A stretch of 39,789 nucleotides of DNA, taken from an uncultured Collinsella sp. Lineage in GTDB: Bacteria > Actinomycetota > Coriobacteriia > Coriobacteriales > Coriobacteriaceae. A model generated the notes under the pieces. The model worked only from the letters and a program-made list of their open reading frames with translations, was not told the origin of the DNA and did not search any database. Shown here piece by piece: positions 14,957 through 22,846 of this stretch. The DNA lies in contig CAJKFS010000020.1 in the NCBI GenBank assembly GCA_905199225.1, forward strand, positions 1-39,789. The letters are read 5' to 3'. Position numbers and translations under genes: made by a program. The first letter of the stretch is position 1; every line of letters starts with the position of its first letter.

Positions 14957-15127
14957 AAAGAAAACCACCCCCCACGTTACGAAAATGAACCCACCTAAAA
15001 CAGGTGGGTGCCCTCATCGACTGTTCCAGCGTCCTTAACAACGAAGGATACCTGTACTAGGCACGACTGTGTGGGCTCCCTAAATAAACGCGACGGTTCA
15101 CCCAGTTGCTCCGCGGGGGGCGGAATA
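14957..15127 (-). ncRNA. ssrS: Probable 6S RNA
   Basis: On the minus strand, bases 15123-15112 and 14976-14965 form a 12-bp closing stem (C-rich with G-rich, two wobble pairs) at the two ends of a region of about 165 nt. The 3' side of the interior contains a small hairpin ACCCACCT/AGGTGGGT (15009-15002 with 14996-14989), and the centre folds into a long imperfect stem-loop (TCCTT/AAGGA at its tip). This closing stem, open bubble with a 3' side hairpin, and terminal stem is the 6S RNA layout. A minus-strand TATGAT (15138-15133) would start the RNA at about 15127. A T-rich stretch follows the closing stem. No covariance search was run. 6S RNA binds sigma-A RNA polymerase in stationary phase. 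Confidence 0.6.
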
Positions 15128-15163
15128 ACTACATCATAAAGCGGCACTTTATCGATTCCAGTC

Positions 15164-15192
15164 TTGACATTACAAAAATCGTGTCGGACGAT
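15164..15192 (+). promoter_or_regulatory. Candidate promoter for the radical SAM gene
   Basis: A consensus TTGACA (15164-15169) with GACGAT (15187-15192) 17 bases on. It lies back to back with the 6S RNA promoter and about 85 bases before the radical SAM start. Confidence 0.45.
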
Positions 15193-15276
15193 TACGGCGC
15201 CTTAGGGACGGAGCCGTCTACCCGGTCTGGCCCTTTACGTTTGAGCTGCTGAATCGTTGTTTTGGAGCATGTTTTT

Positions 15277-16215
15277 ATGCCGACGTCGTTGACCGAACTT
15301 TTTTCGCCCGCCTGCCATTTGTGTCCGCGCCGTTGCGGTGCGGCGCGCGATGAGGGCGCGCACGGCGTCTGCGGTGCTAACGACACGCTCAAGGTGGCCC
15401 GCGCCGCGCTTCATATGTGGGAGGAGCCGCCTATCTCGGGCGAGGCCGGTTCGGGCGCGATCTTCTTTAGCGGTTGCTCGCTTAAATGTATCTACTGCCA
15501 GAACCACGAGATCTCGACCGGCAATTTTGGCCTTGAGATTTCGCCTGAGCGCCTGGTCGAGATTATGCTGGAACTGCAGGACCAGGGTGCCAACAACATC
15601 AATTTGGTGACGGCGACGCACTATGCGCACCTGTTGCCTGCCGTGATTGCCGCGGCACGGGCGCGCGGACTGGTTATCCCGATCGTCTACAACACGAGTG
15701 GTTACGAGCGCGCGAGTGCCGTGGCGGCGCTGGGCGACCTGGTCGATGTGTGGCTTACCGACTTTAAATATGCCAATGCCGGGCTTGCGCAGTCGCTCTC
15801 TCATATAAAGGACTACCCACGTGTGGCCGTGTCAGGCCTGGCTCAGATGGCGCGCGAGATCGAGCGCCGCGGGGGAGAGATGGTGGATGAGGGCGGGCTC
15901 ATGAAGCGCGGCATGATTGTGCGCCATCTGGTACTGCCGGGACATGCAGACGATTCGTGTCGCGTGCTGGACCTGGTGTGGCAGACGGTGGGCGATGTGC
16001 CGATCTCGGTCATGAACCAGTACACGCCCAATGCACTTATGCGCGAGCAGGGCGGCGACCTGGCGCGTGCCGTGACGCGCGAGGAGTACGAGCAGGTGCT
16101 CGACCATGCCGACGACCTGGGTTTTACGACGATGTTCTGGCAAGAGGGCGGCGCGGTAGACGAGAGCTTCACCCCGGCCTTCGACACCACCGGTGTTCTT
16201 ACCAGCGCAAAGTAG
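15277..16215 (+). CDS. Radical SAM protein, PflX/COG1313-like
   Basis: Protein of 312 residues. The radical SAM iron-sulphur motif CxxxCxxC is Cys67, Cys71, Cys74 (GCSLKCIYCQNHEIS). A second cysteine set precedes it (Cys13, Cys16, Cys20, Cys32), as in the PflX family of uncharacterised proteins related to pyruvate formate-lyase activating enzymes. The later LVTATHYAHLLPA, VYNTSGYE and DVWLTDFKY blocks fit a partial TIM barrel. ATG 15277 with GGAG nine bases upstream is preferred over TTG 15262. It stands alone: there is no pyruvate formate-lyase or glycyl radical enzyme next to it, so its target is unknown. It probably performs SAM-dependent radical chemistry on a protein or small molecule. 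Confidence 0.85.
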   Translation: MPTSLTELFSPACHLCPRRCGAARDEGAHGVCGANDTLKVARAALHMWEEPPISGEAGSGAIFFSGCSLKCIYCQNHEISTGNFGLEISPERLVEIMLELQDQGANNINLVTATHYAHLLPAVIAAARARGLVIPIVYNTSGYERASAVAALGDLVDVWLTDFKYANAGLAQSLSHIKDYPRVAVSGLAQMAREIERRGGEMVDEGGLMKRGMIVRHLVLPGHADDSCRVLDLVWQTVGDVPISVMNQYTPNALMREQGGDLARAVTREEYEQVLDHADDLGFTTMFWQEGGAVDESFTPAFDTTGVLTSAK

Positions 16216-16222
16216 TGCGTTC

Positions 16223-16261
16223 GTCGATGATTTTTCTGGGACGGGGATAAAAAATCATCGA
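16223..16261. repeat. Palindrome family D, loop with GGGACGGGGA
   Basis: TCGATGATTTTT (16223-16234) and AAAAATCATCGA (16250-16261) pair perfectly over 12 bp. The loop contains GGGACGGGGA, sharing the GGGAC block with the other palindromes in the window. It lies 8 bases after the radical SAM stop and may end its transcript. Confidence 0.7.
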
Positions 16262-16324
16262 GAGGATCGCCTGTTCGAAAAGTTGCCAAAATAGCCGCGC
16301 CCCAAAAAGACTGGTTATTGGGCG

Positions 16325-16352
16325 TTGACAGTTGGCGAGCCGTAGGTAAAAT
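16325..16352 (+). promoter_or_regulatory. tRNA-Ala promoter
   Basis: Consensus TTGACA (16325-16330), 16-base spacer, TAAAAT (16347-16352), 13 bases before the tRNA. Confidence 0.75.
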
Positions 16353-16365
16353 ATCGACTTGTCCT

Positions 16366-16438
16366 GGGGACGTAGCTCAGTTGGGAGAGCGCTGCCGTCG
16401 CATGGCAGAGGCCGAGGGTTCGACTCCCTTCGTCTCCA
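16366..16438 (+). tRNA. tRNA-Ala (anticodon CGC)
   Basis: A full cloverleaf of 73 nt. The acceptor stem GGGGACG/CGTCTCC contains the G3-U70 wobble that identifies alanine tRNAs. The anticodon stem CTGCC/GGCAG holds loop GTCGCAT, giving anticodon CGC for codon GCG. The T-loop reads TTCGACT. The 3' CCA is not encoded. Confidence 0.95.
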
Positions 16439-16452
16439 CCCTTGGATTTGAT

Positions 16453-16484
16453 AAGCCGCTGACATTGTGTCGGCGGCTTTTTTT
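16453..16484 (+). terminator. Terminator after tRNA-Ala
   Basis: AAGCCGCTGAC (16453-16463) and GTCGGCGGCTT (16469-16479) pair with one wobble and are followed by seven T. Confidence 0.85.
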
Positions 16485-16502
16485 AAAAGAAAGGGCTATA
16501 CC

Positions 16503-16961
16503 ATGGCCGAGCTTGAGTCCCAACCATTGTCCGACGAGGAGCGCGCCGAGTTGGAAGAGCTCCGCGCTGAGAAGGCCCGCCGCGAGGCTCGGGAAGAGGC
16601 CCGTCGCGAGCGTGAGGAGCTGGCTGCCCTGCGTGCCGAGCGTGCGAAGGCCGAGGAGGTCGCCTCGAACGCCGCATCCGAGCGCAAGCCCGCACCCGCA
16701 CCCAAGCCCGCTGCTGCGAAGCCTGTACCCGCCGCGCCCAAACCTCAGCCTAAAAAGGCCGCTCGTCCCAAGTCCGTCGAGCCCAAGCCGAGCCGTGACG
16801 AGATGACCTTTGCCCAGCGCATGGTTACCTCCAAGGAACCTACGGGCGAGAACGAGATCCCTGGCATGGCGCCGGCTCAAAAAATCATCATTGTCCTTGC
16901 CCTCATCGCGTTTGTCATCTTTATGGGCTACACGATCCTGACCAGCATGGGCCTGCTCTAA
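16503..16961 (+). CDS. Coiled-coil, Pro/Ala-rich, C-terminally membrane-anchored protein
   Basis: Protein of 152 residues that I do not recognise. Three parts are plain. Residues 1-60 are highly charged with a heptad-like Glu/Arg/Ala pattern, predicted coiled coil. Residues 60-100 are a Pro/Ala/Lys linker (APAPKPAAAKP type). After a short charged stretch, residues 129-150 are a single hydrophobic helix (KIIIVLALIAFVIFMGYTIL) close to the C-terminus. There is no signal peptide, so it would be tail-anchored with the coiled coil in the cytosol. The ATG at 16503 follows AAAGGG. It lies between tRNA-Ala and pncB, 84 bases before the latter, and may share a transcript with it. It could organise or tether a partner at the membrane, but nothing in the sequence names one. 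Confidence 0.7.
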   Translation: MAELESQPLSDEERAELEELRAEKARREAREEARREREELAALRAERAKAEEVASNAASERKPAPAPKPAAAKPVPAAPKPQPKKAARPKSVEPKPSRDEMTFAQRMVTSKEPTGENEIPGMAPAQKIIIVLALIAFVIFMGYTILTSMGLL

Positions 16962-17045
16962 CCTATTTGCATCGGGCGTTATGTCCGCATCCTCTGCTCT
17001 CGTCTAACCCTCAAATTCTGTACCACACATCCGAAAGGTCGCCCC

Positions 17046-18551
17046 ATGGCTTTGACCGACATCTCGCATCCCACCGACATTGCAATGCTCACCGATCTGT
17101 ACGAGCTCACTATGGCCCAGGGCCTGTGGGAGAGCGGCAAGGCCAATGAGCAGGGTTGTTTTACCGCGTTTTACCGCGACCATCCCTTTGGCAGCGCCTA
17201 TGCCGTCATGTGCGGCACCGCCGAGCTGCCCGAGCTGGTCGAGAACCTGCGCTTTACGCCCGAGGATATCGACTACCTCGCATCGCTTGAGGCCCCGGCC
17301 GGCGGCGCGATGTTTAAGTCCGCATTCCTCGACTATCTGCGCGATTTTCGTGCGCATGTAAACATCGACGCCGTGCCCGAGGGCGAGCTCGTCTTTCCGC
17401 GCGAGCCCATGGTGCGCGTCACCGGCCCCGCGCTGGAGTGCCAGCTGCTCGAGACGGCGCTGCTCAACATCGTCGGGTTCCAGACGCTTGTCGCCACCAA
17501 GACGGCGCGCGTGGTGCTCGCCGCTGACGGTCGCCCCGTGGCGGAGTTTGGCCTGCGCCGTGCCCAGGGCCCCGATGGCGGCCTAGCTGTTGCGCGCGCG
17601 AGCTACGTTGCCGGCTGCTCCTCTACGTCCAATGTGCTCGCCGGCCGCCGCTACGGTATTCCCGTCTTTGGCACGCATGCGCACAGCTGGGTGATGAGCT
17701 TCGATTCCGAGCTCGAGGCCTTCCGCGCCTTTGCCAAGTCGAGCCCCAAGAACTGCACGCTGCTCATCGACACCTATGACGTGCGCGAGGGCTGCGAGCA
17801 TGCCATTACGGTTGCCAAGGAGATGGAGGCGGTGGGCGAGCGCCTGTCGGCTATTCGCATCGACTCCGGCGACCTTGCCAAGCTCTCCAAGTATGTTCGC
17901 GGCCGTTTTGATGCCGAGGGCCTGCCCTATGTGGGTATCTCGGTGTCCAACGACCTGGACGAGTACACGATTCAGTCGCTGCTCGACCAGGGCGCGCCCA
18001 TCGATAGCTTTGGCGTGGGTACCAAGCTCGCGACCTGCTACGACCAGCCGGCGCTGGGCGGCGTGTACAAGCTTTCCGCCCGCCGTGCGAGCGAGGCCGA
18101 CCCGTGGACGCCGGTGGTCAAGCTCTCCGAGCAGCCCTATAAGCGCACGATCCCGGGCGTACAGCGCGTGCGCCGTTATTACGACGGCTTTGGCGGCCCG
18201 GTCTGCGACATGATCTACGACGAGGACCATCTGGCGGGGGAGGGCGCCGCGCGCGGCAATACCCTCGTGGCCGTGAATGATGCCGCCCTGGTGACCGACG
18301 TGTCCGAACTTGAGTATCGTGAGCTGTTGGTGCCGATCGTGCGCGACGGCAGTGCGGTGGCTCCGCGTGAGAGCATCCAGGACGCGCGCGAGCGCTGTGT
18401 TTGGGCGCTCGATCATCTGGATGCGGCTTTCAAGCGCTTCCTGTATCCGCAGACCTACGTGGTGGGTATGGAACAGGGCCTGGCCCAGGTGCGCGACGAG
18501 CTCGTGCGCAAGAATATGGCCGCGGCCTCGGCTTTCCCCTGGGCAAAATGA
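17046..18551 (+). CDS. pncB: Nicotinate phosphoribosyltransferase
   Basis: Protein of 501 residues. Makes nicotinate mononucleotide from nicotinate and PRPP with ATP hydrolysis (EC 6.3.4.21), the salvage entry to NAD. The N-terminal MLTDLYELTMAQG block, EFGLRRAQGPDGG near 167-179, GTHAHSW (209-215, with the histidine that is phosphorylated in the family), IRIDSGDL near 276 and FGVGTKLATCYDQPALGGVYKL are all family signatures. The length is of the longer Gram-positive/actinobacterial type. The start has GAAAGG upstream. proB follows on the same strand after 79 bases; functional linkage between the two is not evident. Cytosolic. Confidence 0.95.
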   Translation: MALTDISHPTDIAMLTDLYELTMAQGLWESGKANEQGCFTAFYRDHPFGSAYAVMCGTAELPELVENLRFTPEDIDYLASLEAPAGGAMFKSAFLDYLRDFRAHVNIDAVPEGELVFPREPMVRVTGPALECQLLETALLNIVGFQTLVATKTARVVLAADGRPVAEFGLRRAQGPDGGLAVARASYVAGCSSTSNVLAGRRYGIPVFGTHAHSWVMSFDSELEAFRAFAKSSPKNCTLLIDTYDVREGCEHAITVAKEMEAVGERLSAIRIDSGDLAKLSKYVRGRFDAEGLPYVGISVSNDLDEYTIQSLLDQGAPIDSFGVGTKLATCYDQPALGGVYKLSARRASEADPWTPVVKLSEQPYKRTIPGVQRVRRYYDGFGGPVCDMIYDEDHLAGEGAARGNTLVAVNDAALVTDVSELEYRELLVPIVRDGSAVAPRESIQDARERCVWALDHLDAAFKRFLYPQTYVVGMEQGLAQVRDELVRKNMAAASAFPWAK

Positions 18552-18630
18552 TTCCCTGGGCGGTAGGGGCGAGTCACGCTCCCTTGGCCGCCAGCTCGGC
18601 CGTTCGCTGAACAGTTGATTGGTTTGACGT

Positions 18631-19758
18631 ATGACGACTTCTTATAAAACGATGGTGGTAAAGATCGGTTCGTCCACGGTGGTGGGCGCCGATGGCAAGG
18701 TCAACCGCTCTTTTATCGGCGGGCTTGCCGATCAGGCCGCAGCCCTGCGCAAGCTCGGCTGGCGTCTGGTCGTGGTGAGCTCGGGCGCTATCGCCTGTGG
18801 CTATCCCGTGTTGGGCTTCGATCGCAAGCCGGTCGGCGACCTTCCGAGCCTGCAGGCCTGCGCCTCGGCCGGTCAGTGCATCATCTCGTCGGCCTACGAC
18901 GAGGAGTTCCATGCGCGCGACCTGCTCACCTCGCTCGTGCTGCTCACGCGCCATGATACGGCCCGCCGCACGTCCTACCTGCATGCACGCGACGCCCTGC
19001 TGCGCCTCGTGGAGCTTGGCGTGGTGCCGGTCGTCAACGAGAACGATACCGTCACCGTCGACGAGATCAAGTTTGGCGACAACGACACACTGGCGGCGCT
19101 TGTGAGCTGCCTGGTTTCTGCCGATCTGTGCGTGACGCTCTCGGACATCGACGGCCTCTATACTGCCAATCCGCATGAGGACCCCACGGCCGAGTTCGTC
19201 CCGGTCGTGCATAAGATCGATGCCAAGATTATCGCCTCGGCGGGCGATTCTTCCACATCGGTGGGCACGGGCGGCATGATCACCAAGATTCGCGCGAGCC
19301 GCATTCTGATGACGGCGGGCATTCAGAGCGTGATTTGCTCGGGCGAGGACCCCGATGCGCTCGTGCGCCTCGCCCGCGGCGAGAGCGTGGGCACGCTGTT
19401 CGATCCGCCGGCGGAGCGTCTGGACATCGCACCCCGCAAGCTGTGGATCGCGCTGGGCGACAAGGCGCATGGCTCGGTGACGGTCGATGATGGTGCTGCG
19501 AAGGCGCTGGTCAGCCGTGGCTCTTCTCTGCTTGCGGTGGGTATTCGCGAGGTTGATGGCCAGTTTGCCGAGGGCGATGTGCTCGATGTGTGCGATCCGA
19601 GCGGTATGGTCGTCGCCCGCGGTATCGCCGAGGCCGATTCGGACGTGCTGGAGCTTGCTGCCGGTCGCCGCCAGGACCAGATCGCCGGCAACCGCCTGCT
19701 GGCAGACCTGGCCGAGAAGCCCGCGATCCATCGAGACAACTTGATTGTATTTGCATAA
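18631..19758 (+). CDS. proB: Glutamate 5-kinase with PUA domain
   Basis: Protein of 375 residues. First step of proline synthesis: phosphorylates L-glutamate with ATP (EC 2.7.2.11). The amino-acid-kinase domain spans about residues 1-260, with VVKIGSSTVV at the start, VVSSGAI near 48, the glutamate-binding NENDTVTVDEIKFGDNDTL near 135-155 and GTGGMITKIRAS near 213. The last 95 residues form the PUA domain usual in bacterial ProB. No good Shine-Dalgarno site precedes ATG 18631 or the alternative ATG at 18652, so the exact start is uncertain. proA is not adjacent: an oppositely oriented hydrolase gene sits between them. Feedback inhibition by proline is expected for the family. Confidence 0.95.
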   Translation: MTTSYKTMVVKIGSSTVVGADGKVNRSFIGGLADQAAALRKLGWRLVVVSSGAIACGYPVLGFDRKPVGDLPSLQACASAGQCIISSAYDEEFHARDLLTSLVLLTRHDTARRTSYLHARDALLRLVELGVVPVVNENDTVTVDEIKFGDNDTLAALVSCLVSADLCVTLSDIDGLYTANPHEDPTAEFVPVVHKIDAKIIASAGDSSTSVGTGGMITKIRASRILMTAGIQSVICSGEDPDALVRLARGESVGTLFDPPAERLDIAPRKLWIALGDKAHGSVTVDDGAAKALVSRGSSLLAVGIREVDGQFAEGDVLDVCDPSGMVVARGIAEADSDVLELAAGRRQDQIAGNRLLADLAEKPAIHRDNLIVFA

Positions 19759-19759
19759 A

Positions 19760-19801
19760 GAAAGACAGCGCTGCGAATCGTTTCCCGCAGCGCTGTCTTT
19801 C
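19760..19801. terminator. proB terminator, symmetrical
   Basis: A 16-bp perfect stem, 19760-19775 with 19786-19801, starting one base after the proB stop. The A-rich left edge and T-rich right edge allow function in both directions, including for the convergent hydrolase gene. Confidence 0.85.
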
Positions 19802-19803
19802 TC

Positions 19804-19857
19804 GTGCCGGCACCTGGGGACGTTCTTTTTGTGCCGGCAGGTGGGGACACTCCTTTG
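19804..19857. repeat. Composite repeat, GGGGAC family (copy C2)
   Basis: Contains the perfect palindrome GTGCCGGCAC (19804-19813), then TGGGGACGTTC, a second GTGCCGGCA and TGGGGACACTCC. This reproduces in order the motifs of copy C1 at 7104. It fills the gap up to the stop codon of the hydrolase gene. Confidence 0.7.
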
Positions 19858-21276
19858 CTAGAAGATCTGGCGCAGGTCTCCTCGGTTGAGGGCTTCGTTG
19901 AAGAGGTGCTTGAACACCACGCTGCCGTGCAGGCCATCGTGCTCGAACTCGTTAGTCACCCAGGCATGCGAGTTGCCCACGCGGCTGAGCGTATCGAGCT
20001 GCAGGCTCGAATCTACGTACATGTCGTCGAAATACACCCCGGCCTGGAGCGGCACCTCGTTGCAGGCCAGGCGCTGCGGGTCGTAGATCTTGTCCCAGCT
20101 GGTGTCTTCCATCAGCAGGTCCATGGCGGGTTTAAACGGCTTAAGCTCGGGCATCTGATCAAACATCCACGGGAACATGGCCTCGCCGGTAAACATGAGA
20201 GGGCGCGTGAGGGTGTCGAACTCGGCACGGCGTGCCTTCTCTTCTGCCGCGGCCCAGCGAATGGGCATGGTATCGCCGTCGGCGTAGATGAACTCCTGCA
20301 GTGTCCAGTACAGCGGGTTTGTACGCGTGTTGGTGCGCTCGAAGGCGCGCATCAAAAAGCTGTCAGATACCGAGGCGCCGCAGGTCAGCGTGCCGTCGCC
20401 GTCAACAAAAGCGTGATCGATAATCCAATGCATACGCTCAAAGCTCGGCTTCATGCCAAAGTCGCTGCCCATGAGCTGTAGGCGATCGACCGTCATCGGC
20501 GAGCCGTCGGGCAGCACGGGCTTCTGTGCCTCGAGCGCATCGGCCAGGGCTGCCACGCGCTCGACGTCGGCGGGGTAGCGGTTGTAATACTGCTGCGTCT
20601 TGGCGGCCATGCGCGGGAAGGTGTGCGCGTAGACCTCGCTGGCGCTCGCCGGCACGTGGGGGATGCCGCCGCAGGTAAAGCTCGCCGCCACGCCCTCGGG
20701 GAAGAGCGACAGATAGCTCAGCGTCAAAAAGCCGCCGTAGCTCTGGCCGAGCGTGACCCACGGCTTGCCGCCAAAGCCCACCAGTCGTAGGTATTCAAAA
20801 TCGCGCACGATGGAGCTGGCGAGGTGGCGCTTGAGGAAGTCCGCCTGCGAGCGTGCTGTATCGGCGCCGGTGGCCGTTGCGCGATCACCCAGTGCCTTGA
20901 TCGTGCGTCCGTCCACGCAGCTACTGCGTCCGGTGCCGCGCTGGTCGGGAAGGACCACGCGGAAGTGCTTGACGGCCTCCTCGATCCAGCCGTCGCTTGT
21001 GGGCGACAGCGGACGCGGGCTCTCGCCGCCGGGGCCGCCCTGCAAAAACAGAAGCAGCGGCAGATCGTCGTTGATGCGGTCGGGCGCGCAAACCACGCGG
21101 TAGAAGAGCTTGATGCTCTCGGGCGCGCCGGCGATGGGTGCCGGCATAGCGCCGCGGCGCATGGTGCTGCCGACGGCCAGGAGCATCGGCTCCAGGCCGC
21201 GCCAGTCAAGGGGGACGTCGATGCTGTGGTCCTCGACGTAAAGGCCGGGGACGTGGTACGAAGTGATGAGGGCCAT
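19858..21276 (-). CDS. Alpha/beta hydrolase, prolyl aminopeptidase-like (S33)
   Basis: Protein of 472 residues. The nucleophile elbow GQSYGG (177-182, Ser179), the oxyanion-hole GGPGG (80-84) and DQRGTGRS (111-118) are the classic set of the S33 proline iminopeptidase/tripeptidyl aminopeptidase group. At 472 residues it matches the longer actinobacterial-type PIPs with a large cap domain. No signal peptide is seen, so it is probably cytosolic. ATG 21276 is supported by GGAAG seven bases upstream. It lies on the opposite strand between proB and proA. Releasing N-terminal proline from peptides would provide an alternative proline source to the biosynthetic genes on either side; this link is inference from position. 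Substrate is unproven. Confidence 0.85.
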   Translation of the reverse strand: MALITSYHVPGLYVEDHSIDVPLDWRGLEPMLLAVGSTMRRGAMPAPIAGAPESIKLFYRVVCAPDRINDDLPLLLFLQGGPGGESPRPLSPTSDGWIEEAVKHFRVVLPDQRGTGRSSCVDGRTIKALGDRATATGADTARSQADFLKRHLASSIVRDFEYLRLVGFGGKPWVTLGQSYGGFLTLSYLSLFPEGVAASFTCGGIPHVPASASEVYAHTFPRMAAKTQQYYNRYPADVERVAALADALEAQKPVLPDGSPMTVDRLQLMGSDFGMKPSFERMHWIIDHAFVDGDGTLTCGASVSDSFLMRAFERTNTRTNPLYWTLQEFIYADGDTMPIRWAAAEEKARRAEFDTLTRPLMFTGEAMFPWMFDQMPELKPFKPAMDLLMEDTSWDKIYDPQRLACNEVPLQAGVYFDDMYVDSSLQLDTLSRVGNSHAWVTNEFEHDGLHGSVVFKHLFNEALNRGDLRQIF

Positions 21277-21388
21277 GTGAGTCTTCCGTTCGTTGCGGTG
21301 TTTCGGGTTGACCAATTCTACCGCCGCGGGCGAGGCCATGCGCAAATCGGCTACCATGGTTGCAAACTTCTAGGAGAAAGGGCCGCCC

Positions 21389-22675
21389 ATGTCGGTCGAT
21401 ATAGCCACGTATGTCCACGATCTTGCCGTTGCCGCCAAGGCAGCGTCGGCCTCGCTTGCCACGGCGAGCAACGAGCAGCGTCAGGAGGCCGTGCGCGCCA
21501 TGGCCGCAGCACTGCGCAACGGTGTCGACTCCATCGTCGCCGCCAACGAGCTCGATATGTCCGCCGCGCGCGATGCGGGTACCTCGGCCGGACTGCTCGA
21601 TCGCCTGCTGCTGACGCCCGAGCGCGTCGAGGGCATGGCCGCCGGCCTGGAAAAGCTCGCCGAGCTGCCCGATCCCGTGGGCCGCGTGCTCGACCGCCGC
21701 GTGCTTGCAAGCGGCGTGGACCTGACCCGTGTGAGTGTTCCGCTGGGCCTGGTCGCTATGGTCTACGAGGCGCGCCCCAACGTGACGGCCGACGCCGCAG
21801 GCATCTGCATCCGTACCGGCAACGCCTGCATTCTGCGCGGCGGCTCGCTGGCCTATCACTCGTGTGCCATGATCGCCGAGCTGCTGGCCGATGCGCTCGA
21901 GGCCAAGGGCTTCCCGCGCGAGGCCGTGTCGATGATCGAGTCCACCGACCGCGAGGCCACTGGCGAGCTCATGAAGCTCCGCGGCATTGTCGACGTACTC
22001 ATTCCGCGCGGCGGTGCAGGCCTGATCCAGCGCTGCATGCGCGAGTCGCTCGTGCCGGTGATCGAGACGGGTACGGGCAACTGCCACATCTACGTGCATG
22101 AATCCGCCGACTTTGATAAGGCGCTCAACATTATCGTCAATGCCAAGACCCAGCGCGTGGGCGTGTGCAATGCCGCCGAGTCGCTGCTGGTCGACCATGC
22201 TGTGGCCAATGCGTTTTTGCCTGCGGTCGTTGCCGTGCTGCACGACCACGGCGTGCTCATTCACGGCGACGAGGCCACGTGCGCCGCGTGCGCCGACGTC
22301 GGCTTTGTAGAGGGCGATGACTACGTCGCCGCGACTGAGGAGGACTGGGGTCGCGAGTACCTGGCGCTCGAGATGAGCGTGAAGGTCGTGGCAAACGAGG
22401 ACGAGGCCATCGCACACATCAACCGCTACGGCACGATGCACTCCGAGGCCATCGTTGCCGAGGATACGGATGCTTGCGAGCGCTTCCTGGATGCGGTCGA
22501 TGCCTCGGCCGTGTACGCCAACGCCAGCACGCGCTTCACTGACGGCGGCGAGTTTGGCCTGGGCGCCGAGATTGGCATCTCGACCCAAAAGCTCCACGCC
22601 CGTGGCCCCTTTGCCGCCGAGGCCCTCACTACCTACAAATACAAGCTCCGCGGCACCGGCCAGGTTCGCCCCTAA
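21389..22675 (+). CDS. proA: Glutamate-5-semialdehyde dehydrogenase
   Basis: Protein of 428 residues. Second step of proline synthesis: NADPH-dependent reduction of glutamyl phosphate to glutamate semialdehyde (EC 1.2.1.41). An ALDH-fold protein of standard length with the catalytic cysteine at Cys260 in RVGVCNAAESLL, the VPLGLVAMVYEARPNVT block at 117-133, PRGGAGL near 216 and the closing TYKYKLRGTGQVR typical of ProA. AGGAGAAAGGG precedes ATG 21389. It is divergent from the hydrolase gene with 112 bases between them, so the proBA pair is split by an opposing gene. The stop codon touches palindrome B1 and a strong terminator follows. Confidence 0.96.
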   Translation: MSVDIATYVHDLAVAAKAASASLATASNEQRQEAVRAMAAALRNGVDSIVAANELDMSAARDAGTSAGLLDRLLLTPERVEGMAAGLEKLAELPDPVGRVLDRRVLASGVDLTRVSVPLGLVAMVYEARPNVTADAAGICIRTGNACILRGGSLAYHSCAMIAELLADALEAKGFPREAVSMIESTDREATGELMKLRGIVDVLIPRGGAGLIQRCMRESLVPVIETGTGNCHIYVHESADFDKALNIIVNAKTQRVGVCNAAESLLVDHAVANAFLPAVVAVLHDHGVLIHGDEATCAACADVGFVEGDDYVAATEEDWGREYLALEMSVKVVANEDEAIAHINRYGTMHSEAIVAEDTDACERFLDAVDASAVYANASTRFTDGGEFGLGAEIGISTQKLHARGPFAAEALTTYKYKLRGTGQVRP

Positions 22676-22718
22676 ACCTACCAAAAAGGGACAGGTTTAT
22701 TTTGGCAGGTTTTATCTG
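22674..22718. repeat. Palindrome family B, copy B1
   Basis: Arms 22674-22686 and 22700-22712 pair with one mismatch around AGGGACAGGTTTA, followed by TTATCTG. Compared over 44 bases with copy B3 (reverse complement) it differs at one position. It overlaps the proA stop codon. Confidence 0.85.
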
Positions 22719-22725
22719 CGGTTTT

Positions 22726-22754
22726 GCCGGGCGACACGTTTGCCCGGCTTTTTT
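22726..22754 (+). terminator. proA terminator
   Basis: GCCGGGC (22726-22732) and GCCCGGC (22742-22748) with a loop of nine bases, followed by six T. Confidence 0.85.
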
Positions 22755-22846
22755 CTCCGTATACCTTTTCTGCCTTTCGGCTTGAGCCACGGCGATATAC
22801 GATAATGACACCGTGTCCTAGCACCGACTCACCTGGAGGTATTGCC

